Below are positions 1 to 6,712 of a stretch of DNA of 6,801 nt, piece by piece. Both the position numbers and the translations under genes were made by a program. The stretch comes from Firmicutes bacterium UBA1393 (GTDB taxonomy: Bacteria; Bacillota; DTU025). The notes under the pieces were generated by a model. The model was not told the DNA's origin and made no database searches. It saw only the letters and a list, made by a program, of their open reading frames with translations. The DNA lies in assembly GCA_002305255.1 (NCBI GenBank), contig DBQN01000029.1, positions 1-6,801 of the forward strand. The letters are read 5' to 3'. Every line of letters begins with the position of its first letter. Positions within the stretch are counted from its first letter, which is position 1.

Positions 1-6
1 CCTCAG

Positions 7-27
7 AAATGACCCACGGCTGGGTCA
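7..27 (-). terminator. Possible Rho-independent terminator after the fumarase genes
   Basis: On the minus strand a perfect seven-base stem TGACCCA / TGGGTCA with a GCCG loop (27-10) is followed by TTT and then CTGAGG. It lies 53 bases past the fumarase beta stop, at the expected end of the operon. The T run is only three bases long before C, so termination may be partial. Confidence 0.45.
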
Positions 28-79
28 CCCCCCTCGCCGCCCCCGCCCCAAAGCCACGGGGGCCCCGCTGCCGCCGGAA

Positions 80-631
80 TCAGTCCTTCCGGTACCTGGC
101 CACCCCGTCCTCATACAGGTCGGAGCCGTAGATGTCGTTGACGACGAAGAGCGGCAGACCGTCTACATGGAGCTTGCGGATGGCCTCGGGGCCGAGGTCT
201 TCATATGCAACGAGTTCGGCCGATGTGACCTTCTTGGCAGCCAGGGCGCCCGCCCCGCCTATCGCCGCAAAGTACACGGCGCGGTGCTGGACCATACCGT
301 CCCTTACCTGCTGTGAGCGTGCCCCCTTGCCTATCATGCCCTTGAGCCCGCGTTCCATCAGGGTCACGGCGTATGGATCCATGCGCATGCTCGTTGTGGG
401 CCCGGCCGAGCCGATGGGGTCGCCGGGCTTTGCCGGCGTCGGGCCGATATACGCAATCACCTGTCCGTTCAGGTCGAAGGGAAGCTCCTTGCCTTCGCTG
501 ATGAGGGCCGCCAGTCTCTTGTGGGCGGCATCCCTCGCGGTGTACACGATGCCTGACAGCAGCACCTGGTCTCCAGCCTTCAGGCTTGCGATCGTCGCGT
601 CATCGAGAGGCGTTGTGATCTGTCTTACCAT
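80..631 (-). CDS. Class I fumarate hydratase, beta (C-terminal) subunit
   Basis: This is the smaller subunit of a two-subunit, Fe-S dependent class I fumarase, which reversibly hydrates fumarate to malate in the cytoplasm. Its 183 residues match the usual length of the stand-alone beta subunit. Visible family motifs are ARDAAHKR (residues 32-39), the GPTTSMRMDPY substrate-binding block (77-87), IGKG (100-103) and KLHVDGLPLFVVND (153-166). The ATG start is supported by a GGGGAGGT ribosome binding site at 647-640, eight bases upstream. It begins 19 bases after the alpha-subunit gene stops, so the two are almost certainly co-transcribed. The iron-sulfur ligands are in the alpha subunit, so this protein is not expected to work alone. 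L-tartrate dehydratase beta subunits are close relatives and cannot be excluded from sequence alone. The fumarase call is the more likely for this split arrangement. Confidence 0.93.
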   Translation of the reverse strand: MVRQITTPLDDATIASLKAGDQVLLSGIVYTARDAAHKRLAALISEGKELPFDLNGQVIAYIGPTPAKPGDPIGSAGPTTSMRMDPYAVTLMERGLKGMIGKGARSQQVRDGMVQHRAVYFAAIGGAGALAAKKVTSAELVAYEDLGPEAIRKLHVDGLPLFVVNDIYGSDLYEDGVARYRKD

Positions 632-650
632 GTGCGTCTACCTCCCCTGC

Positions 651-1526
651 CTACAGCGTGATGCTCTCATGGGCGGATATGTGGCAGTTCAGGTTGACGG
701 CCACGGGCAGGCTGGCGATGTGGCACGGCGCGTGCTCGATGTGCACGGCCAACGCCGTTGTGGTGCCGCCGAGGCCCTGCGGCCCGAGGCCCAGCTTGTT
801 GACGGCCTCGAGCAGTTCGGCCTCGAAGGCGGCATAGCGCGGATCAGGGTTCGGGCTGCCGATCTTGCGCAACAGCGCCTTCTTGGCCAAGAGGGGCGCA
901 GTCTCGAAATCGCCGCCGATGCCGACGCCCACCACTAGCGGGGGGCACGCGTTCGGACCGGCCCGCCGCACCTGGTCTACCACGAATTTGCGCACACCCT
1001 CGACGCCGGCTGCGGGTATCATCATCGCCAGGGCGCTCATATTCTCTGCCCCGCCGCCCTTGGGCGCGAGGGTGATCTTCAGCCCGTCGCCCGGCACGAT
1101 CGTCGTGTGGACTATGGCAGGGGTGTTGTCGCCGGTGTTCACGCGGTCGAAAAGCGGGTCCGCGACGACCGACTTTCGGAGCCAGCCGTCTCTGTAGCCT
1201 CGTCGAACGCCCTCGTTGATGGCGGTTGCGAGGTCGCCGCCGGCTATGTGCACGTCTTGCCCGAGTTCTATGAAGACCACTGCCAGCCCTGTGTCTTGGC
1301 ATGCCGGCCGTTGCTCGCGCGCGGCGAGACGGTGATTCTCAAGTATCGTTGCCAGGACCTGCCGCCCGATGGGCGACTCCTCGGCGCTGGCGAGGGCCTC
1401 TATCCTCTCCAGGTTCTCCGCAGGCAGATTGCAGCAGGCGCTGATGCACAGCCGCGCCAGCGCATCGGCGATGTCACCGGCCTGAACAATCCGCGGCACT
1501 GACTGCTGCACTGAGCCACATCCCAT
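651..1526 (-). CDS. Class I fumarate hydratase, alpha (N-terminal) subunit
   Basis: This is the catalytic Fe-S subunit of the two-part class I fumarase. Counting from the chosen start it has 291 residues. Three cysteines sit where this family binds its [4Fe-4S] cluster: Cys76 in CQDTG, Cys194 in GPNACPP and Cys281 in NLNCH, the last aligning by pattern with the PNC segment of one-piece FumA enzymes. Other family signatures are TGDNTPA (131-137), LAPKGGGAENMS (153-164) and GLGGTTTA (251-258). I start at ATG 1526 because GGGGAGG lies seven bases upstream. An in-frame ATG at 1559 would add 11 residues and overlap the upstream stop as ATGA, but has only a weak ribosome binding site. The enzyme would be oxygen sensitive and is typical of anaerobes. 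L-tartrate dehydratase (TtdA-like) is the main alternative. Confidence 0.93.
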   Translation of the reverse strand: MGCGSVQQSVPRIVQAGDIADALARLCISACCNLPAENLERIEALASAEESPIGRQVLATILENHRLAAREQRPACQDTGLAVVFIELGQDVHIAGGDLATAINEGVRRGYRDGWLRKSVVADPLFDRVNTGDNTPAIVHTTIVPGDGLKITLAPKGGGAENMSALAMMIPAAGVEGVRKFVVDQVRRAGPNACPPLVVGVGIGGDFETAPLLAKKALLRKIGSPNPDPRYAAFEAELLEAVNKLGLGPQGLGGTTTALAVHIEHAPCHIASLPVAVNLNCHISAHESITL

Positions 1527-1533
1527 CTGATCG

Positions 1534-1540
1534 CCTCCCC
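1534..1540 (-). promoter_or_regulatory. Ribosome binding site of the fumarase alpha gene
   Basis: The minus strand reads GGGGAGG, seven bases before the ATG at 1526. It decides between this start and the in-frame ATG at 1559, which overlaps the stop codon of the deacetylase gene. Confidence 0.75.
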
Positions 1541-1555
1541 TGAGCTTAGCGGAGC

Positions 1556-3199
1556 TCATCTGTCAGCTACCGCATCCGGGCTACCCCAGCTCGTTTGACC
1601 ATTGTACACATCAGGCACATCGGGTCGCAGCCGAAGCACGGTCCAGCCGATCCTGTCCACTCCGATCCCGCCGATAGATGACTCCACGGTGAAGAATACT
1701 TCATCAGGTGTCTGAGTCCTACTGCCCTCAAGTAGCTGCAACGGAATTCCCAGCTCCAGCCCTCGGCCCGTGCGGCGCAACTTCAGCGAGGCACCTGCCA
1801 GGCCGTGGTTGAAGCTGGTGCTCAGGGTATAGCCAGGGCCGATGTTGAACACAGCCATCGTGCGGTCGATGGTTCCACGGCGGTCACCGGCATCGCCGCC
1901 GGCGCTGAGACCGCCGTCGCCGGTGGGATCGTTGCCGTCGTCGGCGAAGGCGCACACGCGCACTGTATAGCGCACAGTCGCTGACACGGCGACCCTGGGT
2001 CTGATCATCAGGTACAGGGTATCGCCCCACAGCGCAGCCGACACCGAACTCAGATCGGCAGCGCCGCTCAGGCGCCGGCCAATAGTGTCGTCACGAGGAT
2101 CATGCGTGACGGGCTCAGCCTGACTCCAGAACAAATCTCTGTCCGTCTCCGAGGGGCCCCCCTCGCCGAGCTGCTCACCGAGCTGCTCATCGAGCTGTCT
2201 GGCAAGGGTAGTGTGCAAGGCGGTGAAGAGCTCGTTTCGCCGGGCAAAACTCAACAGGTATGAGCGCATGATCGCCACCTGGCTGCGGTATTCCAGTATG
2301 GCGCGGCGCTTCTGCGCCACTATGTCGTCATCAAGGGGCTGGTAAATCCACTCAAAGGGCATGTGTCGCAGAGTGCTCGGAGGATCAAGCGTCCCACGCA
2401 GCATCGCGAACCTGGGAACGGGCCAGTCACCCCGATGAATGAGGTAGGCGAACACTCTCGTGTCAGGACTGAGCTTCCCCTGGCCTGAGAGCCTCTGCAG
2501 CGCGGTTGTTGTCAGTGCGTGCGTCGCCCAGTGATCCGGATGCGCGTCATTGGGATGGGGCACGAACAGGAGTGATGGGGCGAACTCGGATATGATCTCA
2601 CACAAGTCGTCTACCACTGCGCGACCGCAGTACAGCGCGCCAGGCGTGAAGCTCGTTGGGTACGGGCTGCTTTCTACCCGAGTGTAGCGTGAGGTGAGAG
2701 GGTTCGTATACTCCCAGTTCTCGTTCCAGAGCTTCGCCAGACCACCATCTGGGTAGCCCAAGAACGTCACATCGTGCTCCTCTACCCCCAGAATGCGAAG
2801 GGCTGATAGGGTCTCGCGCTGCCTGGCGCTGCCAAGCTGCGTGTAGCGATCAGCGCGAGATGCGCGTCCCAGCCCCCCGAAGCCGGCCGCAGCGGGGAAT
2901 CCGTCGCCATTGGTCATCACTACAACGCGCACCCTGCTCCCACAGGCCGCGGCGTACGAGAGCAGACCGCCGCAACCCAGCGTCTCATCATCGCAGTGGG
3001 GAGCGATCACCAGCACTGACTCCGCAGGTGTCATCGCTCCCCATGGCGGCGGTATCTGCTCCGGGTGAAATGGGCGTATGTCGGGGTAGCCCGTGAACCG
3101 ATAGGAGAGTAGACACGCCATCAGGAGCAGCAACAGTGTCATGCCCACAAGACGTGCCCTGGCGATTGCTACGTTCCGTCGGTATGGCCTTCGAGACAT
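1556..3199 (-). CDS. Membrane-anchored PIG-L/LmbE-family deacetylase with C-terminal beta-rich module
   Basis: This is a zinc-dependent amide hydrolase of the PIG-L family, whose members deacetylate N-acetylglucosaminyl groups on lipids, glycans or small thiols. The 547 residues begin with an Arg-rich stretch and one hydrophobic segment (about 17-33), placing the catalytic part outside the membrane. LMAC at 26-29 is only a poor lipobox. The catalytic domain spans about 60-330. By analogy with MshB, His68, Asp71 and His223 would bind zinc (PHCDDE, 67-72; HPDH, 220-223), Asp70 would be the general base and His220 would stabilise the transition state. A linker with a short QLGE-type repeat (335-346) leads to a beta-rich region (about 355-530) that resembles beta-sandwich carbohydrate-binding modules in pattern only. 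The ATG has a purine-rich GGAGAGGGG 14 bases upstream, an unusually long spacing. The substrate is unknown. Confidence 0.88.
   Translation of the reverse strand: MSRRPYRRNVAIARARLVGMTLLLLLMACLLSYRFTGYPDIRPFHPEQIPPPWGAMTPAESVLVIAPHCDDETLGCGGLLSYAAACGSRVRVVVMTNGDGFPAAAGFGGLGRASRADRYTQLGSARQRETLSALRILGVEEHDVTFLGYPDGGLAKLWNENWEYTNPLTSRYTRVESSPYPTSFTPGALYCGRAVVDDLCEIISEFAPSLLFVPHPNDAHPDHWATHALTTTALQRLSGQGKLSPDTRVFAYLIHRGDWPVPRFAMLRGTLDPPSTLRHMPFEWIYQPLDDDIVAQKRRAILEYRSQVAIMRSYLLSFARRNELFTALHTTLARQLDEQLGEQLGEGGPSETDRDLFWSQAEPVTHDPRDDTIGRRLSGAADLSSVSAALWGDTLYLMIRPRVAVSATVRYTVRVCAFADDGNDPTGDGGLSAGGDAGDRRGTIDRTMAVFNIGPGYTLSTSFNHGLAGASLKLRRTGRGLELGIPLQLLEGSRTQTPDEVFFTVESSIGGIGVDRIGWTVLRLRPDVPDVYNGQTSWGSPDAVADR
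2162..2197 (-). repeat. Three tandem 12-bp units within the deacetylase gene
   Basis: Three adjacent 12-base copies read CAGCTCGATGAG, CAGCTCGGTGAG and CAGCTCGGCGAG on the minus strand and differ only at two neighbouring bases. They encode three Gln-Leu-(Asp/Gly)-Glu units at residues 335-346, between the catalytic domain and the C-terminal module. The unit is a multiple of three, so copy number can change without shifting the frame. Confidence 0.85.
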
Positions 3200-3236
3200 G
3201 TGTCTGATGGTGGCCCCTCTCCAGTATCCTTATGTG

Positions 3237-3242
3237 ATTATA
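3237..3242 (-). promoter_or_regulatory. Possible -10 promoter element before the deacetylase gene
   Basis: The minus strand carries a perfect TATAAT in the 92-base gap between the phosphodiesterase and deacetylase genes, 37 bases before the deacetylase ATG. The hexamer 17 bases upstream is AGAACA, a poor -35 match, so activity may be weak or need an activator. In a GC-rich window a perfect -10 in an intergenic gap is notable but not proof. Confidence 0.4.
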
Positions 3243-3243
3243 C

Positions 3244-3257
3244 GCGACTGCCGTCGC
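3244..3257. repeat. Inverted repeat GCGAC-N4-GTCGC
   Basis: This perfect five-base inverted repeat with a four-base centre lies one base upstream of the candidate TATAAT, inside its spacer. It could be an operator or a small RNA hairpin in a read-through transcript. No T run follows it on the minus strand, so it is not a convincing terminator. Confidence 0.4.
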
Positions 3258-3259
3258 CA

Positions 3260-3275
3260 TGTTCTGAGACGAACA
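3260..3275. repeat. Inverted repeat TGTTC-N6-GAACA
   Basis: This perfect five-base dyad with a six-base centre overlaps the position expected for a -35 element relative to the TATAAT at 3242-3237. It resembles a binding site for a dimeric regulator, but I cannot name one. The half-sites point the opposite way from the GAAC-N4-GTTC LexA box of Gram-positives, so I do not call it a LexA site. Confidence 0.4.
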
Positions 3276-3291
3276 CCGCTTCGGCCACCAG

Positions 3292-4353
3292 TCACTTCCC
3301 TGCCTCTTTCAACACGTTGACCGCGATGTCAGTGAAGTCGGTGAACACACCATCGACACCGATGTCGAAGAAGAAATGGCGCAACATCTCTTCGAAGCTG
3401 GTGAAGACGGCGGGCATTGCGTCCTTCCGGAAGGTGTAGGGATGCACGACAAGCCCCCGCTCATGCGCAAGGCGGACCAACGAGTAATCGTTGATCGGCG
3501 CCCCGTTTGAGCTCTCGATCTGCGACGTCGAGGGCCCGATCCCGTCAGCATAGGTGGCGATGTAGTCGAGGCCTGCCGCCGTGAGCAGCGAGGCGGGAGT
3601 TGAGAGCTCGGTCGCCGGCGGCGTGAAGCCTGCCGTGGCCGGCAGTAGCTGCACCAGGCGCAGCTTGCAGCCGAGCTCGCGCAGGCGCACCAGGCAATCA
3701 GGCTCGAAGGACTGGACGAACACGTTGGAGTCTGGCGATGTGTAGCCGTAGCCTGCCAGCACATCCATGAGCATCTGCTCAACTTCGAAGCCTTCCCTGT
3801 GGTGGAACGCCGGGGCCTTGATCTCTGGGTAGATGCCGACGTTCCGACCGGTGCTCTTGTTGAGCCCCTGGATCAACTCGATCTCCTCGGCGAGCGTGGG
3901 CATCTCAAACCGCGAAGCCCCCAAGGGGAATCGACCGCTGAACGCCGGCGCCCCGGTGGCGACGTTCACGCGCTCCGTGACCCTGAGCGACTTGATCTCT
4001 TCGAGCGTGAAGTCGCACACATAGTAGCGTCCGTCTGCACGCGTCCGGTCGGGGAACACCTCGCTCACGTTGGTGGTTGCGTCGAGGTAGATGTCGTGGA
4101 TGACCACGAACACCCCATCTTTGGTCAACGCCACGTCCTGCTCTATGTAGTCAGGCCCGAAAGCGTAGGCCATGGCCACAGCAGGCAGAGTGTGCTCAGG
4201 CAGGTAACCCGAAGCTGCCCTGTGCGAGATGACGATCTTCGTCGCGGCCGGCCCGGCCTGCCCCGCCGGCCTGGCCGCGGCCGTCAGCCCGAGAAGCATC
4301 ACCGCCATACACAACATGGCAACAAACAACAGTACGCGCTTGTGCCTTCTCAT
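3292..4353 (-). CDS. Secreted glycerophosphodiester phosphodiesterase, GlpQ type
   Basis: This enzyme hydrolyses glycerophosphodiesters, such as deacylated phospholipids, to glycerol-3-phosphate and an alcohol. Its 353 residues start with a basic tip (MRRHK) and a hydrophobic core (about 8-26) followed by AAARPAG, a signal peptide that suggests export. The GDPD barrel follows from about 39. Catalytic and metal-site motifs are SHRAASGYLPEHT (43-55; His44, Arg45), EQDV (71-74; Glu71, Asp73), HDIYLDATTNV (86-96; His86) and PEIKAP (176-181; Glu177). The phrases VFPDR and RYYVCDFTLEEI are typical of the GlpQ branch rather than the short cytoplasmic UgpQ branch. The ATG at 4353 has AGGTGG eight bases upstream. 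An in-frame GTG at 4365 lies within that ribosome binding site and is unlikely to be used. It may scavenge phosphate or glycerol, or trim envelope polymers. Confidence 0.94.
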   Translation of the reverse strand: MRRHKRVLLFVAMLCMAVMLLGLTAAARPAGQAGPAATKIVISHRAASGYLPEHTLPAVAMAYAFGPDYIEQDVALTKDGVFVVIHDIYLDATTNVSEVFPDRTRADGRYYVCDFTLEEIKSLRVTERVNVATGAPAFSGRFPLGASRFEMPTLAEEIELIQGLNKSTGRNVGIYPEIKAPAFHHREGFEVEQMLMDVLAGYGYTSPDSNVFVQSFEPDCLVRLRELGCKLRLVQLLPATAGFTPPATELSTPASLLTAAGLDYIATYADGIGPSTSQIESSNGAPINDYSLVRLAHERGLVVHPYTFRKDAMPAVFTSFEEMLRHFFFDIGVDGVFTDFTDIAVNVLKEAGK

Positions 4354-4474
4354 TGTGTCGACCACCTTTCATCACATTGAGACAGCTCCCGTCTCGCCCC
4401 AGAAATTAGGCGCTGCCCAACGCATTCCTCTAGGTGATCGCACGAGACAACACGAGGCAAATCGAGCTCTACCT
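4354..4474. other. 121-base intergenic gap, no firm signal
   Basis: This is the largest gap in the window, between the MATE and phosphodiesterase genes. It holds the AGGTGG ribosome binding site of the latter at 4367-4362 and a small inverted repeat GAGAC-N7-GTCTC (4379-4395). I see no good promoter, and no stem followed by a T run. A promoter for the phosphodiesterase could still lie here. Confidence 0.5.
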
Positions 4475-5884
4475 CTACATTGGCTGGACGGCCTCCAGCG
4501 CCGGCGAGACCAGGGACTTGCCACGCCAGGTGCCGCGGCGGTACCACAAGTAAGTCGCCACCCCACCAATTACCCAGCTGGTCAGGAGGGCAAGGAACAC
4601 CACTTCAGGCGCTCCGGCGGGGTTCTCGGGGCTTGCGGTGAGCCTCGCCCACACATACGCGACGGGCACGCGCACAACCACCGTCAACATTGAGATCCAC
4701 ATCGAGGGCATGGTGTCGCCTGCCCCCCTCATGATCCCGCCGAACACCTGAGTCACCGCCACTGCAACGTAGCCCACAGCCAGTATGCGAATGGCCCTCA
4801 CGCCCAGGTCGACTACCTCCGGCGTGCTCGTGAACATACCCATCAAGTACTTGCTCAGCAGCAACAGCATCGCCACAAGCCCCAGCGCTGTGCATATTGC
4901 CAGTCGCGCCATGTCCTTAGAGCCCTGTTCAACCCTGTCCATCCGGTTGGCGCCGATGTTCTGCCCCACGAACGTGGCGATGGCCATGCCGTACGTGAAA
5001 TTGGGCATCATCGCGAAACCGTCTATGCGCATGACCGCAGTCGAAGTAGTCACAACCTGATAGCCCATGCTGTTTGCGAGGGCCTGAACGAGCACCATCG
5101 ACAATGAGAAGACTGCCTGCGTGATTCCGGCCGGCAGCCCCAGCCGCAACAGGTTTGCGCTATACTTCTTGGCCAGCACGAAATCGGCGGCATGAATCGG
5201 GACTGTGTCGTGCATCCTGAACAATTTGATTATGCACAACACGGCGGAGATGGCCACCGAAAGCAGCGTGGCCCAGGCCGCCCCGGCAACGCCCATTCCC
5301 AGGCCCGCGACGAACCAGATGTCGAGCACGACGTTAAGCCCTGAGGTGAGCAACAGAGTGAGCAGCGGAAAGACTGAGTTGCCAAGGCCACGCAGGATTC
5401 CTGAGACTATGTTGTAGACGCCGAACAGCAGTATGCCCCAGAGAATGACAGTAAGATAAGACCGCGCCATCTCGAATGTTTCGGGTGGCGTGTTTGTGAG
5501 ACTGAGCAGCGTGCCTGTGAGTGGGATGCCGACGGCCATTATAAGCAGTGATGAGATCACTATGAGCGTAAGGGCATTTCCGATGGACCGCGAGAGCGAG
5601 ACCCTGTCTTTCGCCCCGTAGTACTGCGCCACCATGATGCCCGCTCCCGTTGCCACGGCCATGAACAGCACGAGGAGCAGGTTGATGATGGGCAGCGTAG
5701 TGCCGACGGCCGAGAGCGCGCGGTCGCCGATGTAACGGCCCACGATGACCGAGTCGACGGTGCTGTACATCTGCTGAGCCAGATTGCCGATGAGCAGAGG
5801 TATGGAGAATCTGAGCAGGACGCTCATCGGACGCCCCACTGTCATGTCTTGCGCCTGGAACAGCGCGTTAAGCTTCTTGAACAC
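4475..5884 (-). CDS. MATE-family multidrug/metabolite efflux protein
   Basis: This is an inner-membrane antiporter of the multidrug and toxic compound extrusion family, which uses a Na+ or H+ gradient to export cationic or organic compounds. At 469 residues it has the normal length and shows about twelve hydrophobic segments in two similar halves. Typical motifs are the first helix PLLIGNLAQQMYSTVDSVIVG (29-49), ALSAVGTTLP (56-65) and GAGIMVAQYYGAKD (80-93) in the N-half, with FVGQNIGANRMDRV (305-318) and FGGIMRGAGDTMPSMW (381-396) in the C-half. The GTG start at 5884 has GGAGGG 11 bases upstream. Met14 (MTVGRP), where many relatives begin, is a possible alternative with a weaker ribosome binding site. 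The gene follows the hydrolase-like gene by 42 bases, so the two are probably co-transcribed. The exported compound cannot be read from the sequence. Confidence 0.95.
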   Translation of the reverse strand: MFKKLNALFQAQDMTVGRPMSVLLRFSIPLLIGNLAQQMYSTVDSVIVGRYIGDRALSAVGTTLPIINLLLVLFMAVATGAGIMVAQYYGAKDRVSLSRSIGNALTLIVISSLLIMAVGIPLTGTLLSLTNTPPETFEMARSYLTVILWGILLFGVYNIVSGILRGLGNSVFPLLTLLLTSGLNVVLDIWFVAGLGMGVAGAAWATLLSVAISAVLCIIKLFRMHDTVPIHAADFVLAKKYSANLLRLGLPAGITQAVFSLSMVLVQALANSMGYQVVTTSTAVMRIDGFAMMPNFTYGMAIATFVGQNIGANRMDRVEQGSKDMARLAICTALGLVAMLLLLSKYLMGMFTSTPEVVDLGVRAIRILAVGYVAVAVTQVFGGIMRGAGDTMPSMWISMLTVVVRVPVAYVWARLTASPENPAGAPEVVFLALLTSWVIGGVATYLWYRRGTWRGKSLVSPALEAVQPM

Positions 5885-5926
5885 CGAATTATCCGCCCTC
5901 CGACTGCTTCCGGCCCACCCGCGGCC

Positions 5927-6712
5927 TTACAGCCTGCCAGAGGGATCCGTGAAGTCGATGTGTCGTGCCGCGTCGAGGACTCGCGCAGCATGAGGCCCGT
6001 ATGCTGCCCCGCATGCGGCGACGAACTCGTCACGCGACTTAGTGATTATACCACGGTCACCGCCTGTTAAGGAGGTGAGCGCTGCCGACATGGCCGCGAA
6101 CAGATGGGCTATGTGGTACTCCCAGCTACGGATGGAATCGCCCTGAACGCGGCGGCGCATGGCCTCCAGCTCAAGCTCGGCCTGTGGCGTGAAGTCGAGG
6201 CCGTTCCACACGAACTCACAGTACTCAGACACACCGTCGGTGTGCACGGAGTTGACGCCCAGAACGAGCTGGTTGTTGAAGCCGCGAACCAGGTACTCGT
6301 CGATGTACTTGCAGTAGCAGTAGCCTTCTTCGAGCATCCCGCGCTCGAGCCATGCCGCATGCCAGGGGCAGGCCAGGGTGCGCGTGATGTAGGTCGGCGA
6401 GCGCTGGGCTGCGGCGATCTGAATGCTGCCGGAGGGGGCGGCCCACTCCGAGTAGGCCATGTAGGCGGCGAAGGTCAGCGGGTCACCGTTGGCCAGTGCC
6501 CGAGTCCTCATCCGGCTTCCGCGCTGCAAGGCGTAAGCCTTCACGCCTTCTGCGGCGGCGTTGAGCCCTTCCTGGCCGGCGATGGCGATTGCATTGCGCA
6601 CCATGATCCCGAAAAGCGTGGCGTGGTGCTCGGGTCGGAGGACATGGGGCGTCGCCGCCGGCTCGTCGGCGCCGGCAGATGGGAATCGGGCGGGGTTCTC
6701 GTGACGGGTCAA
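5927..6712 (-). CDS. L-2-amino-thiazoline-4-carboxylic acid hydrolase-family protein
   Basis: The 261-residue protein resembles the family named after the Pseudomonas enzyme that opens L-2-amino-thiazoline-4-carboxylate to S-carbamoyl-cysteine. Most bacterial members have no tested function. The diagnostic core is CPWHAAWLERG (115-125), YCYCKYIDEYLVRGFN (131-146) and the later EYCEFVW (163-169), with Cys115, Cys132, Cys134 and Cys165 as candidate functional residues. The C-terminal part (about 195-250) looks helical, beginning WEYHIAHLFAAMSAAL. It has no signal peptide or membrane segment, so it is probably cytoplasmic. I choose the TTG at 6712 because GGGAGGT lies six bases upstream. An in-frame ATG at 6775 would add 21 residues, has no good ribosome binding site, and would put that GGGAGGT inside the coding sequence. 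The family call is by remembered pattern; the substrate is uncertain. Confidence 0.78.
   Translation of the reverse strand: MTRHENPARFPSAGADEPAATPHVLRPEHHATLFGIMVRNAIAIAGQEGLNAAAEGVKAYALQRGSRMRTRALANGDPLTFAAYMAYSEWAAPSGSIQIAAAQRSPTYITRTLACPWHAAWLERGMLEEGYCYCKYIDEYLVRGFNNQLVLGVNSVHTDGVSEYCEFVWNGLDFTPQAELELEAMRRRVQGDSIRSWEYHIAHLFAAMSAALTSLTGGDRGIITKSRDEFVAACGAAYGPHAARVLDAARHIDFTDPSGRL

Noticed and set aside
57..66. GGGGGCCCC tract after the fumarase beta gene as a terminator
   Set aside because: It has no room for a loop and no following T run. The hairpin at 27-10 is the better candidate.
132..938. 268-codon plus-strand open frame across both fumarase genes
   Set aside because: It runs antisense through two well-conserved enzyme genes and has no recognisable domain. 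Long antisense open frames are common in GC-rich DNA.
3799..4380. 193-codon plus-strand open frame opposite the phosphodiesterase
   Set aside because: It is rich in Arg, His and Gly, has no domain pattern, and mirrors a confident enzyme gene.
4379..4395. GAGAC-N7-GTCTC as a terminator after the MATE gene
   Set aside because: The stem is only five bases, the loop is seven, and no T run follows on the minus strand.
6069..6146. Plus-strand AAGGAGGTG followed by a short ATG frame
   Set aside because: It looks like a ribosome binding site, but the ATG is 12 bases after it, the frame has only 18 codons, and it lies antisense inside the hydrolase-like gene.
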